5,816 nucleotides of DNA from TWA4 sp051879195 (GTDB lineage: Bacteria; Bacillota; Clostridia; Lachnospirales; Lachnospiraceae): the NCBI GenBank assembly GCA_051879195.1, contig JBJELO010000292.1, positions 1-5,816 of the forward strand, given 5' to 3'. Positions 1 to 5,816 of this stretch are shown piece by piece (the stretch's first letter is position 1; each line of letters starts with the position of its first letter). The position numbers and the translations under genes are program-made. The notes below the pieces were generated by a model. It saw nothing but the letters and a program-made list of their open reading frames with translations, did not search any database and was not told where the DNA came from.

Positions 1-2981
1 TCTTCCAGTTTTCTGACATTTTTATCGATTCCCCGGCGCTGTTTTTTGAATTCCAGCAGTTTCCCTGCCAGTTCCTGCGCTTTCCGGTGGACGTTGATTT
101 CTTCATAGATCTGTTTTTCCTTTGTCTGGGAGATGTCTCTGGAAAGCGGCAGAGTGATGTCCTGCTGGATTTCTTCATTATCTTTTACGGCATGCAGTAC
201 AGGGGAGGGATAACAGTTTTTCGTCCGTTTAAATCTGCAGTTGCAGCCGATTTCAGCGGTGATCTGTTTATACTGTTCCCGGATTTTGATGCAGCTGATG
301 GGCTTTGCCGGCAGTTTCTGGATAAAACGCTCCGTGACTGCAAAACGGTAATTCAGCGTATTTTCCATGACCTGATGGACGAATGTTTTTCCGTCATCGC
401 CGAGGTGACCGAATACGTAAACAATAGTCTGCCTTTCAAAATGTGTCAGATAACCTGTCGTTTTCGCTTTTCTGCACAGATATTCCATCAGATTGCACTG
501 CTCCAGCACAATTTTCACCGCAGGCTTCAGATCCGGATACAATTCACCTCCGCTTTCACCCGTACCGGCATTCATATTCCCACTGCCGCTTCTCCCTGCA
601 TTTTCGCTGCCGTTTCTGCCCGTACTTCTTTCCGCAGCACTTCCGTTCACCGCGATAATCCGTTTCACCACAGACAGTGGATATGCCGCCGCCTGCGCCA
701 AAGCTTCTGACTGCTTCTCATAAACATATCCTTCTTCATCCAGAAAACACGATCTCTTCCCGGTTCGTATATGTCTGGAAAATGGCAGGCGAATGCACTG
801 GCCCGGTTTTTCTCCTGTCACTCTGGTCCGGTTGGGAAACAGTTCAATGATCAGATCCTGGTCTGCTTTTCTCTCCTCCTGCTTCATCCTGTCAAGAATC
901 ATATCCTGCAACATATGGATATATCGGACACTTATCCACTCCTGAAAGAAAACCCAGACATGATATCCACGAAATCCGCTGAATTCCAGCAAAGACGAGA
1001 GCCCCATCTGCATCAGGATTTTCCGGAGACGGTATGCCTTTTCCTTGATCAGGTTCAGATACTGACGGAATTCTTCCGTTTCCGGTGAATATTTCAGCAG
1101 TATTTTTTTCGAAATATCCAGGTCAAATACCATATAATGTGCCGTTGCATTGTTCCGCTGTACATATGTGGCCAGCGAAACCTGCTGTTTCATCGCTTCC
1201 TCCAGCGTTTCCTGCGTCAGCGGTGCATTTACCATCTCAAATGTTCTTTTTCCGTAGGAATTGATGGTTTCCCGGGCGTAACGGTCTTCTCTTCCCACAA
1301 ACAACTGGTCATACAATTCCAGTTCGGCCTCATTGAAAGAAAAATCAATCCCCTGCGCCCTTACTCCTGCATCAGTTTCCGTTCCGACGCCTGCTTCCAC
1401 TCCCGCTTCTGCTCCGGCTTCCACTCCCGCTCCTGCTCTCACTTCCACTCCCGCTTCTGCTCCTGCTTCCACTCCCGCTTCTACTCCTGCTTCCACTCCC
1501 GCTTCTGCTCCTGCTTTCACTCCCGCTTCTGCTCTCACTTTCGCTCCGGCTTCCGTTTCCGCCAATGCATCAGGTACATAAATCCTGCGTGCCCGTTCCA
1601 TTTCTCTCAGCCTTCTGTCAAATACCGAGGCTTTATTGTAGCAGTGGAGATCCGCGTACAGCTGCATGATATTTTCCAGCCCTTCTTTATCTTCCCGGAT
1701 CATCAGTTTTTCATATTCACCCATCAGTCTGGTGATCGTTTTATCATCCCAGGTTCCACTGACACCCGCATCCAGCCGGTCCGCCTGCCACAACTGCTCA
1801 TATTCCGTCAGCGCTGCCGCTTTCATGCCGGATTCCTTCCACAGTTTCGCCAGAAATCGGCAGATATCAGGATGGATATTGGTGAACTGGCTGCGGATCA
1901 GACGGAGCCGGGCCAGCATATCACCGGTCAGTCTGTCTTTGCGTTTTCCTTTCTCCGTTTCCCGGTAAATCTCCAGTACCAGCTCGTAGATACTCTCTAT
2001 TTTCCGTTTTCCGGTAAAATACTGAAGCCATCCGTTGATGATTTCCAGGCCCTTTTCCGCTTTCTGTTCGAAATCCAGGTTCTGCATCCAGAGTTCCTCC
2101 AGCCGTTCCTTCAGGGCAGCCTCCTTTTTGGCAGGCACCTGTTTCCCGCCGGCCCCGAAACGATAACCCAGATACTCAAATTCATCCTTTACCTGACAGA
2201 TTTTTGTTTTTTCCTCATTTAATTCCAGCCCCAGCTCTGCCAGAACACGCCGTATCTCATCAGCCGCCGTTTCAATCCTGCCCCGATCCCGGTCAATGCA
2301 GAGAATATCATCTGCATAACGAAAATATGCATCTGTTTTCTCTCTGATCACATGATCAAATTCATCCAGATAAATGTTGGAAAGCAGCGGTGCTATATTC
2401 GAGCCCTGATAAATTCCCCTCATTTTGCTGTGCAGTTCGCCGTTTTCATCCAGCATCTGCACCGTCAGAAACTGCCTGATCAGCCCGAGGACTTCCTCCT
2501 CCCGTACCTTCTGCCGAAGCATGGCAAGCAGCTTTTCATGGCTGATTTCATCGAAAAAATGACGGATGTCCGTTTTCAGCACCCAGCTCTCCGGGTTCTG
2601 AGCGGCTGCTTTTTCCACCTCCGAGACCGCTTCCAGCGCCGACCGGCTGCTGTGAAATGCATAGGATTCTCTGGCAAATCCATCATCATACAATTTATGG
2701 AGTTCGTATGCCACCGACTGCTGCACAATTTTATCCCGCAGGCAGAAAAGACCGACTTCCCTTTCCTTTTCCCCTTTTCGCAGCACGATCATCCGCACCG
2801 GCATCGGCTCGTAGCGCTGCTCCTTCAATTCAATATTCAGCTGTTTCAGCGCAGGCCGGATTTCCTGCTCCAGCATTTCCACCGTGATACCGTCAATCCC
2901 CGGAGCCGATTTTTTCTGGCGGACCTTCTCCCATGCCCGATTCAGCTTCTGCAAATCAATTATTTTCGTGTATAATCCCAT
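1..2981 (-). CDS. Reverse transcriptase-primase/polymerase (RT-AEP) fusion, CRISPR adaptation-associated; 3' end outside window
   Basis: The frame is open for 993 codons from ATG at 2981 to the left edge, with no stop, so the C terminus is missing. An AGGTGGGG site lies 7 nt before the ATG, and the cas2 stop is 23 nt upstream. Residues 15-275 are a group II intron-like RT: GIDGIT 28-33, LRDKIVQQ 81-88, SYAFHSSRSA 106-115, KTDI with D138, YQGSNIAPLLSN 191-202, the catalytic YADD 222-225 and EYLGYRF 269-275. A thumb-like GWLQYF (317-322) and a helical region to about 470 follow. Residues 474-541 are a Glu/Ala/Gly/Val repeat linker. Residues 550-775 form an archaeo-eukaryotic primase resembling TOTE-type and CRISPR-associated prim-pols: GREDRYARE 563-571, FDLD with D620 and D622, SGFRGYHVW 668-676 with H674, IIELFPNR with E713, and RLPFSRH 731-737. 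A Gly/Ser/Asn-rich stretch lies at 779-812. Residues 818-932 carry cysteines 829, 836, 897, 913, 915 and 923 and end in YPSPVLH, as in PriL-like modules. A charged helical tail begins near 934. Both polymerase active sites look intact. A role in making or priming DNA for Cas1-Cas2 integration is inference from context. Confidence 0.93.
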   Translation of the reverse strand, partial: MGLYTKIIDLQKLNRAWEKVRQKKSAPGIDGITVEMLEQEIRPALKQLNIELKEQRYEPMPVRMIVLRKGEKEREVGLFCLRDKIVQQSVAYELHKLYDDGFARESYAFHSSRSALEAVSEVEKAAAQNPESWVLKTDIRHFFDEISHEKLLAMLRQKVREEEVLGLIRQFLTVQMLDENGELHSKMRGIYQGSNIAPLLSNIYLDEFDHVIREKTDAYFRYADDILCIDRDRGRIETAADEIRRVLAELGLELNEEKTKICQVKDEFEYLGYRFGAGGKQVPAKKEAALKERLEELWMQNLDFEQKAEKGLEIINGWLQYFTGKRKIESIYELVLEIYRETEKGKRKDRLTGDMLARLRLIRSQFTNIHPDICRFLAKLWKESGMKAAALTEYEQLWQADRLDAGVSGTWDDKTITRLMGEYEKLMIREDKEGLENIMQLYADLHCYNKASVFDRRLREMERARRIYVPDALAETEAGAKVRAEAGVKAGAEAGVEAGVEAGVEAGAEAGVEVRAGAGVEAGAEAGVEAGVGTETDAGVRAQGIDFSFNEAELELYDQLFVGREDRYARETINSYGKRTFEMVNAPLTQETLEEAMKQQVSLATYVQRNNATAHYMVFDLDISKKILLKYSPETEEFRQYLNLIKEKAYRLRKILMQMGLSSLLEFSGFRGYHVWVFFQEWISVRYIHMLQDMILDRMKQEERKADQDLIIELFPNRTRVTGEKPGQCIRLPFSRHIRTGKRSCFLDEEGYVYEKQSEALAQAAAYPLSVVKRIIAVNGSAAERSTGRNGSENAGRSGSGNMNAGTGESGGELYPDLKPAVKIVLEQCNLMEYLCRKAKTTGYLTHFERQTIVYVFGHLGDDGKTFVHQVMENTLNYRFAVTERFIQKLPAKPISCIKIREQYKQITAEIGCNCRFKRTKNCYPSPVLHAVKDNEEIQQDITLPLSRDISQTKEKQIYEEINVHRKAQELAGKLLEFKKQRRGIDKNVRKLE
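1394..1561. repeat. 24-bp tandem repeat (about 7 units) inside the RT-primase gene
   Basis: On the plus strand the string cttccactcccgcttct, or a close variant, begins at 1394, 1418, 1442, 1466, 1490, 1514 and 1538, exactly every 24 bp. Units at 1394, 1442, 1466 and 1490 are identical over these 17 nt. The 1418, 1514 and 1538 units diverge, and a decayed copy may precede at 1370. Each unit also splits into two similar 12-bp halves. On the coding strand one unit gives eight residues of the form EAGVEAGA, so gain or loss of a unit keeps the frame. The array encodes the linker between the RT half and the primase half (residues about 474-529). There are no spacers, so it is not a CRISPR array. 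Confidence 0.92.
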
Positions 2982-2988
2982 TTTTCAT

Positions 2989-2996
2989 CCCCACCT
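2989..2996 (-). promoter_or_regulatory. Ribosome-binding site of the RT-primase gene
   Basis: The minus strand reads AGGTGGGG ending 7 nt before the ATG at 2981, within the 23-nt cas2/RT gap. It fixes that ATG as the start. Another ATG at 2988 is out of frame and lies directly against this site. Confidence 0.75.
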
Positions 2997-3004
2997 GACG
3001 AACT

Positions 3005-3289
3005 TCAGATCACAATTACCGGCTGCTGCAGTTCCACCGTCTCCCGATTTTCCTCCCCGATGATCATACGTTTCTTTTCACAGGAACCGCACACTGTGTA
3101 AATATACACGCTGCCATCCTGCATATCACGGGTCAGATCCATGAGAGCTGCATACAGCACCTTCAGTTTCTTTTCATTGATATGACACTCAAAGACACTG
3201 TACTGAACCCGGCGCCCGTATCCCTCCAGAAGCTTCGCCACCTTATTGCGCCTCTTATCCTCTGAAATATCATAACTGATCACATACAT
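3005..3289 (-). CDS. cas2: CRISPR-associated protein Cas2
   Basis: This 94-residue protein is a normal-length Cas2, the small ferredoxin-fold dimer that bridges two Cas1 dimers in the spacer-integration complex. It opens with MYVISYDISEDKRR, placing the family's conserved first-strand aspartate at D7. GRRVQYSVFEC (25-35) is the typical second-strand segment, and VYIYTVCGSC (61-70) matches the later strand that often carries a Cys pair. The start at 3289 lies only 3 nt after the cas1 stop, and its ribosome-binding site is inside the last codons of cas1, so the two are probably translationally coupled. The RT-primase gene follows after 23 nt. In the integrase complex Cas2 is structural; whether this one has any nuclease activity cannot be judged from sequence. 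Confidence 0.96.
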   Translation of the reverse strand: MYVISYDISEDKRRNKVAKLLEGYGRRVQYSVFECHINEKKLKVLYAALMDLTRDMQDGSVYIYTVCGSCEKKRMIIGEENRETVELQQPVIVI

Positions 3290-3292
3290 TCT

Positions 3293-4315
3293 TTATTGAT
3301 TCCCACCTTTCTCATCTGCAGCCTGCTCCCATCTCCATGCCTGAAAAACCGTGCCGTACTGAATCGTTTCCCTCAGCATCTGCGCCTGCCGCCGCATCAG
3401 CGTCCGCCAGGAATCGCCGTTTCGTTTATCGCTCATCCATTTCTCATATTCATAGCAGAATTTCTGAAATCCGTCCTCGTTCAGATAAATCCCTTCCATA
3501 TCATCTTCGCGGAAATCGTATTTTGTCAGAATCTGCTTATTGAACAGCCGGAGAACCAGCCGGTCGGCCGTGGGCTGACGGAATACTTCGATCAGATCCA
3601 GTGCCAGGGATTTCCTGCCGTATCGGATGCCGTGGAGAAATCCCAGATATGTCTCAAAGGATTGTACGTCAAGAATACTGCACATATCTCGGGTCAGAAA
3701 TGTGTACGTCAGACTCAGCACCGCATTGACAGGATCCCGGGGCGGCCGTCGGTTCCGTCCGCTGAATTTCAGTTCTGATTTGAACATCCGCCCATACGAC
3801 CGGAAATAGATGGTGCTCGCCATCCCTTCAATACCCATAATCGCCTCAATACTGTCCTTTTTCTCCAACAGTTCCAGCTGTTTTTCAAGGCTCTCCACAT
3901 CATCGTGCCAGTTGTATCTGGCCGAATATTCCTCTGAAGCATCCCAGCGGTATTTCCTGATTACCGCCAGCTGATTCCTGATCTTCCCCTCAACCAGCGT
4001 CCGGGCAACCACCATCCGCTTCTCCATGTCACTGAATATCTCATACTGCGCGCACCGCAGGAAAATGTTCCGCGAATGTTCGCCTTTGCTGCAGCCCAGA
4101 TAATTTCCTCCATATGTGAAATAATGAATTTCAATTCCCTGCTGCAGCAGATACTGCATCAGCTGCGTGGTGATCTGCACATTTCCGAAAACCGCCAGCT
4201 GCTCCACATAGGAAAGCGGCACTTTTTTCAATACATGCTGCCCCTTCTGAACCGCCAGCTGCAGATTGCTTTTATGAACGCAGGCGCCCTGTTCCCTTAT
4301 ATAAATCACAGCCAT
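3293..4315 (-). CDS. cas1: CRISPR-associated integrase Cas1
   Basis: Cas1 is the metal-dependent integrase that inserts prespacer DNA at the leader end of a CRISPR array. The chosen start gives 340 residues beginning MAVIYIREQGACVHK, the usual Cas1 N terminus, with AGGGAGG placed 8 nt upstream. The frame could be extended to an ATG at 4387, but those 24 extra residues would overlap the upstream gene and look unlike Cas1. The N-terminal beta domain covers about 1-75 and the helical catalytic domain follows. Family landmarks are the catalytic glutamate E163 in GIEGMASTIYF, RNRRPPRDPVNAVLSLTY (187-204), H228 in GFLHGIRYGR, and D240/E243 in LALDLIEVFR. All metal-ligand positions are therefore present. 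The PPRDPVNA and LDLIEVFR segments resemble type I/III Cas1. It is a stand-alone Cas1, not fused to RT as in many RT-linked systems. It lies 32 nt after the CARF-HEPN gene and 3 nt before cas2. Confidence 0.96.
   Translation of the reverse strand: MAVIYIREQGACVHKSNLQLAVQKGQHVLKKVPLSYVEQLAVFGNVQITTQLMQYLLQQGIEIHYFTYGGNYLGCSKGEHSRNIFLRCAQYEIFSDMEKRMVVARTLVEGKIRNQLAVIRKYRWDASEEYSARYNWHDDVESLEKQLELLEKKDSIEAIMGIEGMASTIYFRSYGRMFKSELKFSGRNRRPPRDPVNAVLSLTYTFLTRDMCSILDVQSFETYLGFLHGIRYGRKSLALDLIEVFRQPTADRLVLRLFNKQILTKYDFREDDMEGIYLNEDGFQKFCYEYEKWMSDKRNGDSWRTLMRRQAQMLRETIQYGTVFQAWRWEQAADEKGGNQ
3302..3309 (-). promoter_or_regulatory. Ribosome-binding site of cas2, inside the cas1 3' end
   Basis: The minus strand reads AAGGTGGG, which also encodes Lys-Gly-Gly near the cas1 C terminus. 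It sits 12 nt before the cas2 ATG, a somewhat long spacing that suggests dependence on ribosomes finishing cas1. The AGGTGGG core recurs in the site before the RT-primase gene. Confidence 0.6.
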
Positions 4316-4323
4316 GCGATCTG

Positions 4324-4330
4324 CCTCCCT
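4324..4330 (-). promoter_or_regulatory. Ribosome-binding site deciding the cas1 start
   Basis: The minus strand reads AGGGAGG, 8 nt before the ATG at 4315 and within the 32-nt gap after the CARF-HEPN stop. It supports the shorter 340-residue Cas1 over the 364-residue extension. Confidence 0.8.
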
Positions 4331-4347
4331 TGAACCGATTTTTCTAA

Positions 4348-5790
4348 TCAGAAAGAATAATATGCAGACTCCACCGGATTGATCCACTTCAGCTTCGCAT
4401 ACTGCTGTTCAAAATCAACCAGTTCGATCTCGCAGAAACGGAGAAACAGCGCCATGACAAACTGTTTAAACTTCATATACTCCTCCATTTCCACCGGAAT
4501 CAGACCATGAGCATAAATACTGTGATTGCGGAGCGAAACCATGTATCGAATCCGTTTCACCTGATCGATGGGACGCACCTTTTCCTGCATCATCAGGTCA
4601 TCTTTCAGTACACAGAGCTGGATAAATCCCTCCAGCAGAGAAATCTGCTCCGGCAGATAGCTGCTGGTCTGCCTGCCGAACAGCCTCACTTTGAAATCAA
4701 ATACTTCCTTTTTATACTGTTCCAGTCTCTGACCGGCGCTCATATTCTCATAATGCGGCATCCGCTCCGTATTGATCCGGATTTTCCCGTAATCAGCCTG
4801 AGAAACATCAATATCATAAAGAGACAGCCGCCGCTGGCTCATCATTTCCAGCAAACGATACCACAACAGCGTCGCCGTGTCGTATTTCCCCTGTGCCTCC
4901 CGCACATTGGCGTTGAGAAACATGGTAAACATCAGCGGAATAATGTGCTCCCCGCTCTGCAGCACCGCAAAATTGCCTTTTTCCTTCAGGATTTTTCTCA
5001 TTTCGGTCAGTTTCTCCAGAGATGAAAGCTGACACTCAATGGCATCCATAAAATCGAGCAGCAACAGTCTGTCATTCCGCTTGCTGTCACGCATCAGATT
5101 CCTGTGAAGGTGCTGCATTTTCCTCCACGCATCCTCAAACTTCAGATCATCCCACATCTCATAGGCATTTACCAGAAAATAAATCAGCTCCAGCTGCTGG
5201 CGCACCATGGGATCCGGCACTTTGTCGATCAGCTCCCGCAGCTTCTCCCCCGCACCGGCGTAGTTATACTCCTTCACCAGTTCCATCGCTTTCTCAATCT
5301 CCAGATCGCCGAATATCTCATAGGGATTGGAAATAAACTGCACAAATTCCGAACCCGGCTCCGGTTTGCGGAAATCCACCAGATACCGGCTGGAACCGAT
5401 GTAGACCAGCTGAATATTGATCATGGCACCGGCCATGGCCGCCGCCACCGACATGGCCTTCGTACCACCCGTAAAATCCACATAAATCTGCTCCGGCTTT
5501 CCCCACTCCAGATATACATTCTTCACTTCCTGATAAATATCCAACGGGTTATTTTCATCAACCCGCCGTCTGATGAAACGGCTCATAGGCAGACGGCACA
5601 TCCGAATCACCTTTTCCAGAAACGGAAGACTCTTATCCGTATACAGGAACAGAATCCGCTCCGGCCGGAACAGCTTCAAAGACAGAACCAGCGGCTCATA
5701 CGACGTCCCCACGGAAAGAATCATCTCCTTCACCGGCGCACTCACCTTATCTTTATTATTCTCCACAAACGCCTTCGTAATCAGCTTCAT
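4348..5790 (-). CDS. CARF-HEPN ribonuclease, Csm6/Csx1-like (TIGR02710-type); start uncertain
   Basis: The 480 residues from ATG 5790 form a CARF sensor plus a HEPN nuclease. Residues 21-140 have the Rossmann-like CARF pattern: MILSVGTSYEPL (23-34), a second strand RILFLYT (45-51), then the ligand-loop signature VDFTGGTKAMS (104-114) and QLVYIGSS (127-134). Residues about 160-380 are mainly helical. The C-terminal domain holds RNHSIYAH (421-428), an R-N-x5-H motif of the HEPN RNase class with R421 and H428 as predicted catalytic residues. By family knowledge, such proteins bind cyclic oligoadenylate made by Cas10 of type III systems and then degrade RNA nonspecifically. That role is inferred, since no Cas10 lies in the window. 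The gene ends 32 nt before cas1. The frame stays open for eight more codons (EEFYEKQL) to the right edge, so the true start may be upstream. Subfamily naming is less certain than the domain calls. Confidence 0.88.
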   Translation of the reverse strand: MKLITKAFVENNKDKVSAPVKEMILSVGTSYEPLVLSLKLFRPERILFLYTDKSLPFLEKVIRMCRLPMSRFIRRRVDENNPLDIYQEVKNVYLEWGKPEQIYVDFTGGTKAMSVAAAMAGAMINIQLVYIGSSRYLVDFRKPEPGSEFVQFISNPYEIFGDLEIEKAMELVKEYNYAGAGEKLRELIDKVPDPMVRQQLELIYFLVNAYEMWDDLKFEDAWRKMQHLHRNLMRDSKRNDRLLLLDFMDAIECQLSSLEKLTEMRKILKEKGNFAVLQSGEHIIPLMFTMFLNANVREAQGKYDTATLLWYRLLEMMSQRRLSLYDIDVSQADYGKIRINTERMPHYENMSAGQRLEQYKKEVFDFKVRLFGRQTSSYLPEQISLLEGFIQLCVLKDDLMMQEKVRPIDQVKRIRYMVSLRNHSIYAHGLIPVEMEEYMKFKQFVMALFLRFCEIELVDFEQQYAKLKWINPVESAYYSF

Positions 5791-5816
5791 CAGCTGCTTT
5801 TCATAAAACTCCTCCG

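Noticed and set aside
87..710. Plus-strand 207-codon frame
   Set aside because: Opposite the conserved Cys-rich primase module; no family resemblance.
1394..1561. Tandem repeat as a possible CRISPR array
   Set aside because: Units are directly contiguous at 24-bp spacing with no spacers and lie inside a coding frame.
1333..1581. Plus-strand frame encoding Thr-Pro-Ala-Ser repeats, like a mucin-type stalk
   Set aside because: It is another antisense reading of the same 24-bp repeat. There is no signal peptide and the opposing frame has clear catalytic domains.
1137..2222. Plus-strand 361-codon open frame
   Set aside because: It lies wholly opposite the RT-primase gene. Its product is rich in Ser/Phe/Cys/His repeats (SRFCSCFHSR) that are the antisense of the 24-bp repeat, and it shows no recognisable domain.
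2352..2975. Plus-strand 207-codon frame
   Set aside because: Opposite the RT palm domain, whose motifs are unmistakable on the minus strand.
2982..3004. Possible terminator or promoter between cas2 and the RT-primase gene
   Set aside because: The 23-nt gap has only a ribosome-binding site; no stem-loop with T-run and no -35/-10 pair.
3296..3778. Plus-strand 160-codon frame opposite cas1
   Set aside because: Shadow of the conserved catalytic region of Cas1; no independent signal.
4316..4387. Extended Cas1 N terminus of 24 residues
   Set aside because: It overlaps the end of the CARF-HEPN gene, resembles no Cas1 N terminus, and the AGGGAGG site points to the ATG at 4315.
4507..5025. Plus-strand 172-codon frame opposite the CARF-HEPN gene
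   Set aside because: Shadow frame with no recognisable domain; the minus strand has the HEPN and CARF motifs.

Overview
The window is a compact minus-strand CRISPR-associated operon. Read right to left, its genes are a CARF-HEPN nuclease (Csm6/Csx1-like), cas1, cas2, and a very long gene fusing a reverse transcriptase (RT) to an archaeo-eukaryotic-type primase-polymerase (AEP/PrimPol). The gaps between genes are 32, 3 and 23 nt, and strong purine-rich ribosome-binding sites sit in or beside them. This indicates one transcript and probably coupled translation. I see no CRISPR array, tRNA, rRNA, terminator or insertion sequence, and no non-coding stretch over 300 nt. Every long plus-strand reading frame is a shadow of a minus-strand gene.

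The organism is probably a Clostridia-type Firmicute, possibly Lachnospiraceae-like. I infer this from the AGGGAGG/AGGTGGG Shine-Dalgarno sites, medium GC, tight gene packing and the general protein character. No taxonomic marker is present, so confidence is modest.

Region by region: 4348-5816 holds the CARF-HEPN protein, whose frame is still open at the right edge. 3293-4315 is cas1 with its active-site residues present. 3005-3289 is cas2. 1-2981 is one uninterrupted frame of 993 codons with no stop, running off the left edge. I checked it triplet by triplet. It encodes a group II intron-like RT with an intact YADD box, a helical spacer, a low-complexity linker made by a 24-bp tandem repeat, a primase catalytic domain with intact DxD / SGxxGxH / E motifs, a second Gly/Ser/Asn-rich linker, a Cys-rich PriL-like module and a charged helical tail.

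As a working model (inference), Cas1-Cas2 integrate new spacers while the RT-primase makes or finishes the DNA that is integrated, possibly from RNA, with the primase supplying primers or fill-in synthesis. The CARF-HEPN protein suggests a type III system: it would be an RNase switched on by cyclic oligoadenylate from a Cas10 encoded outside the window. CRISPR-linked RTs and CRISPR-associated prim-pols are each known. The fusion of both activities in one polypeptide, joined by an expandable repeat linker, is the most notable content here.
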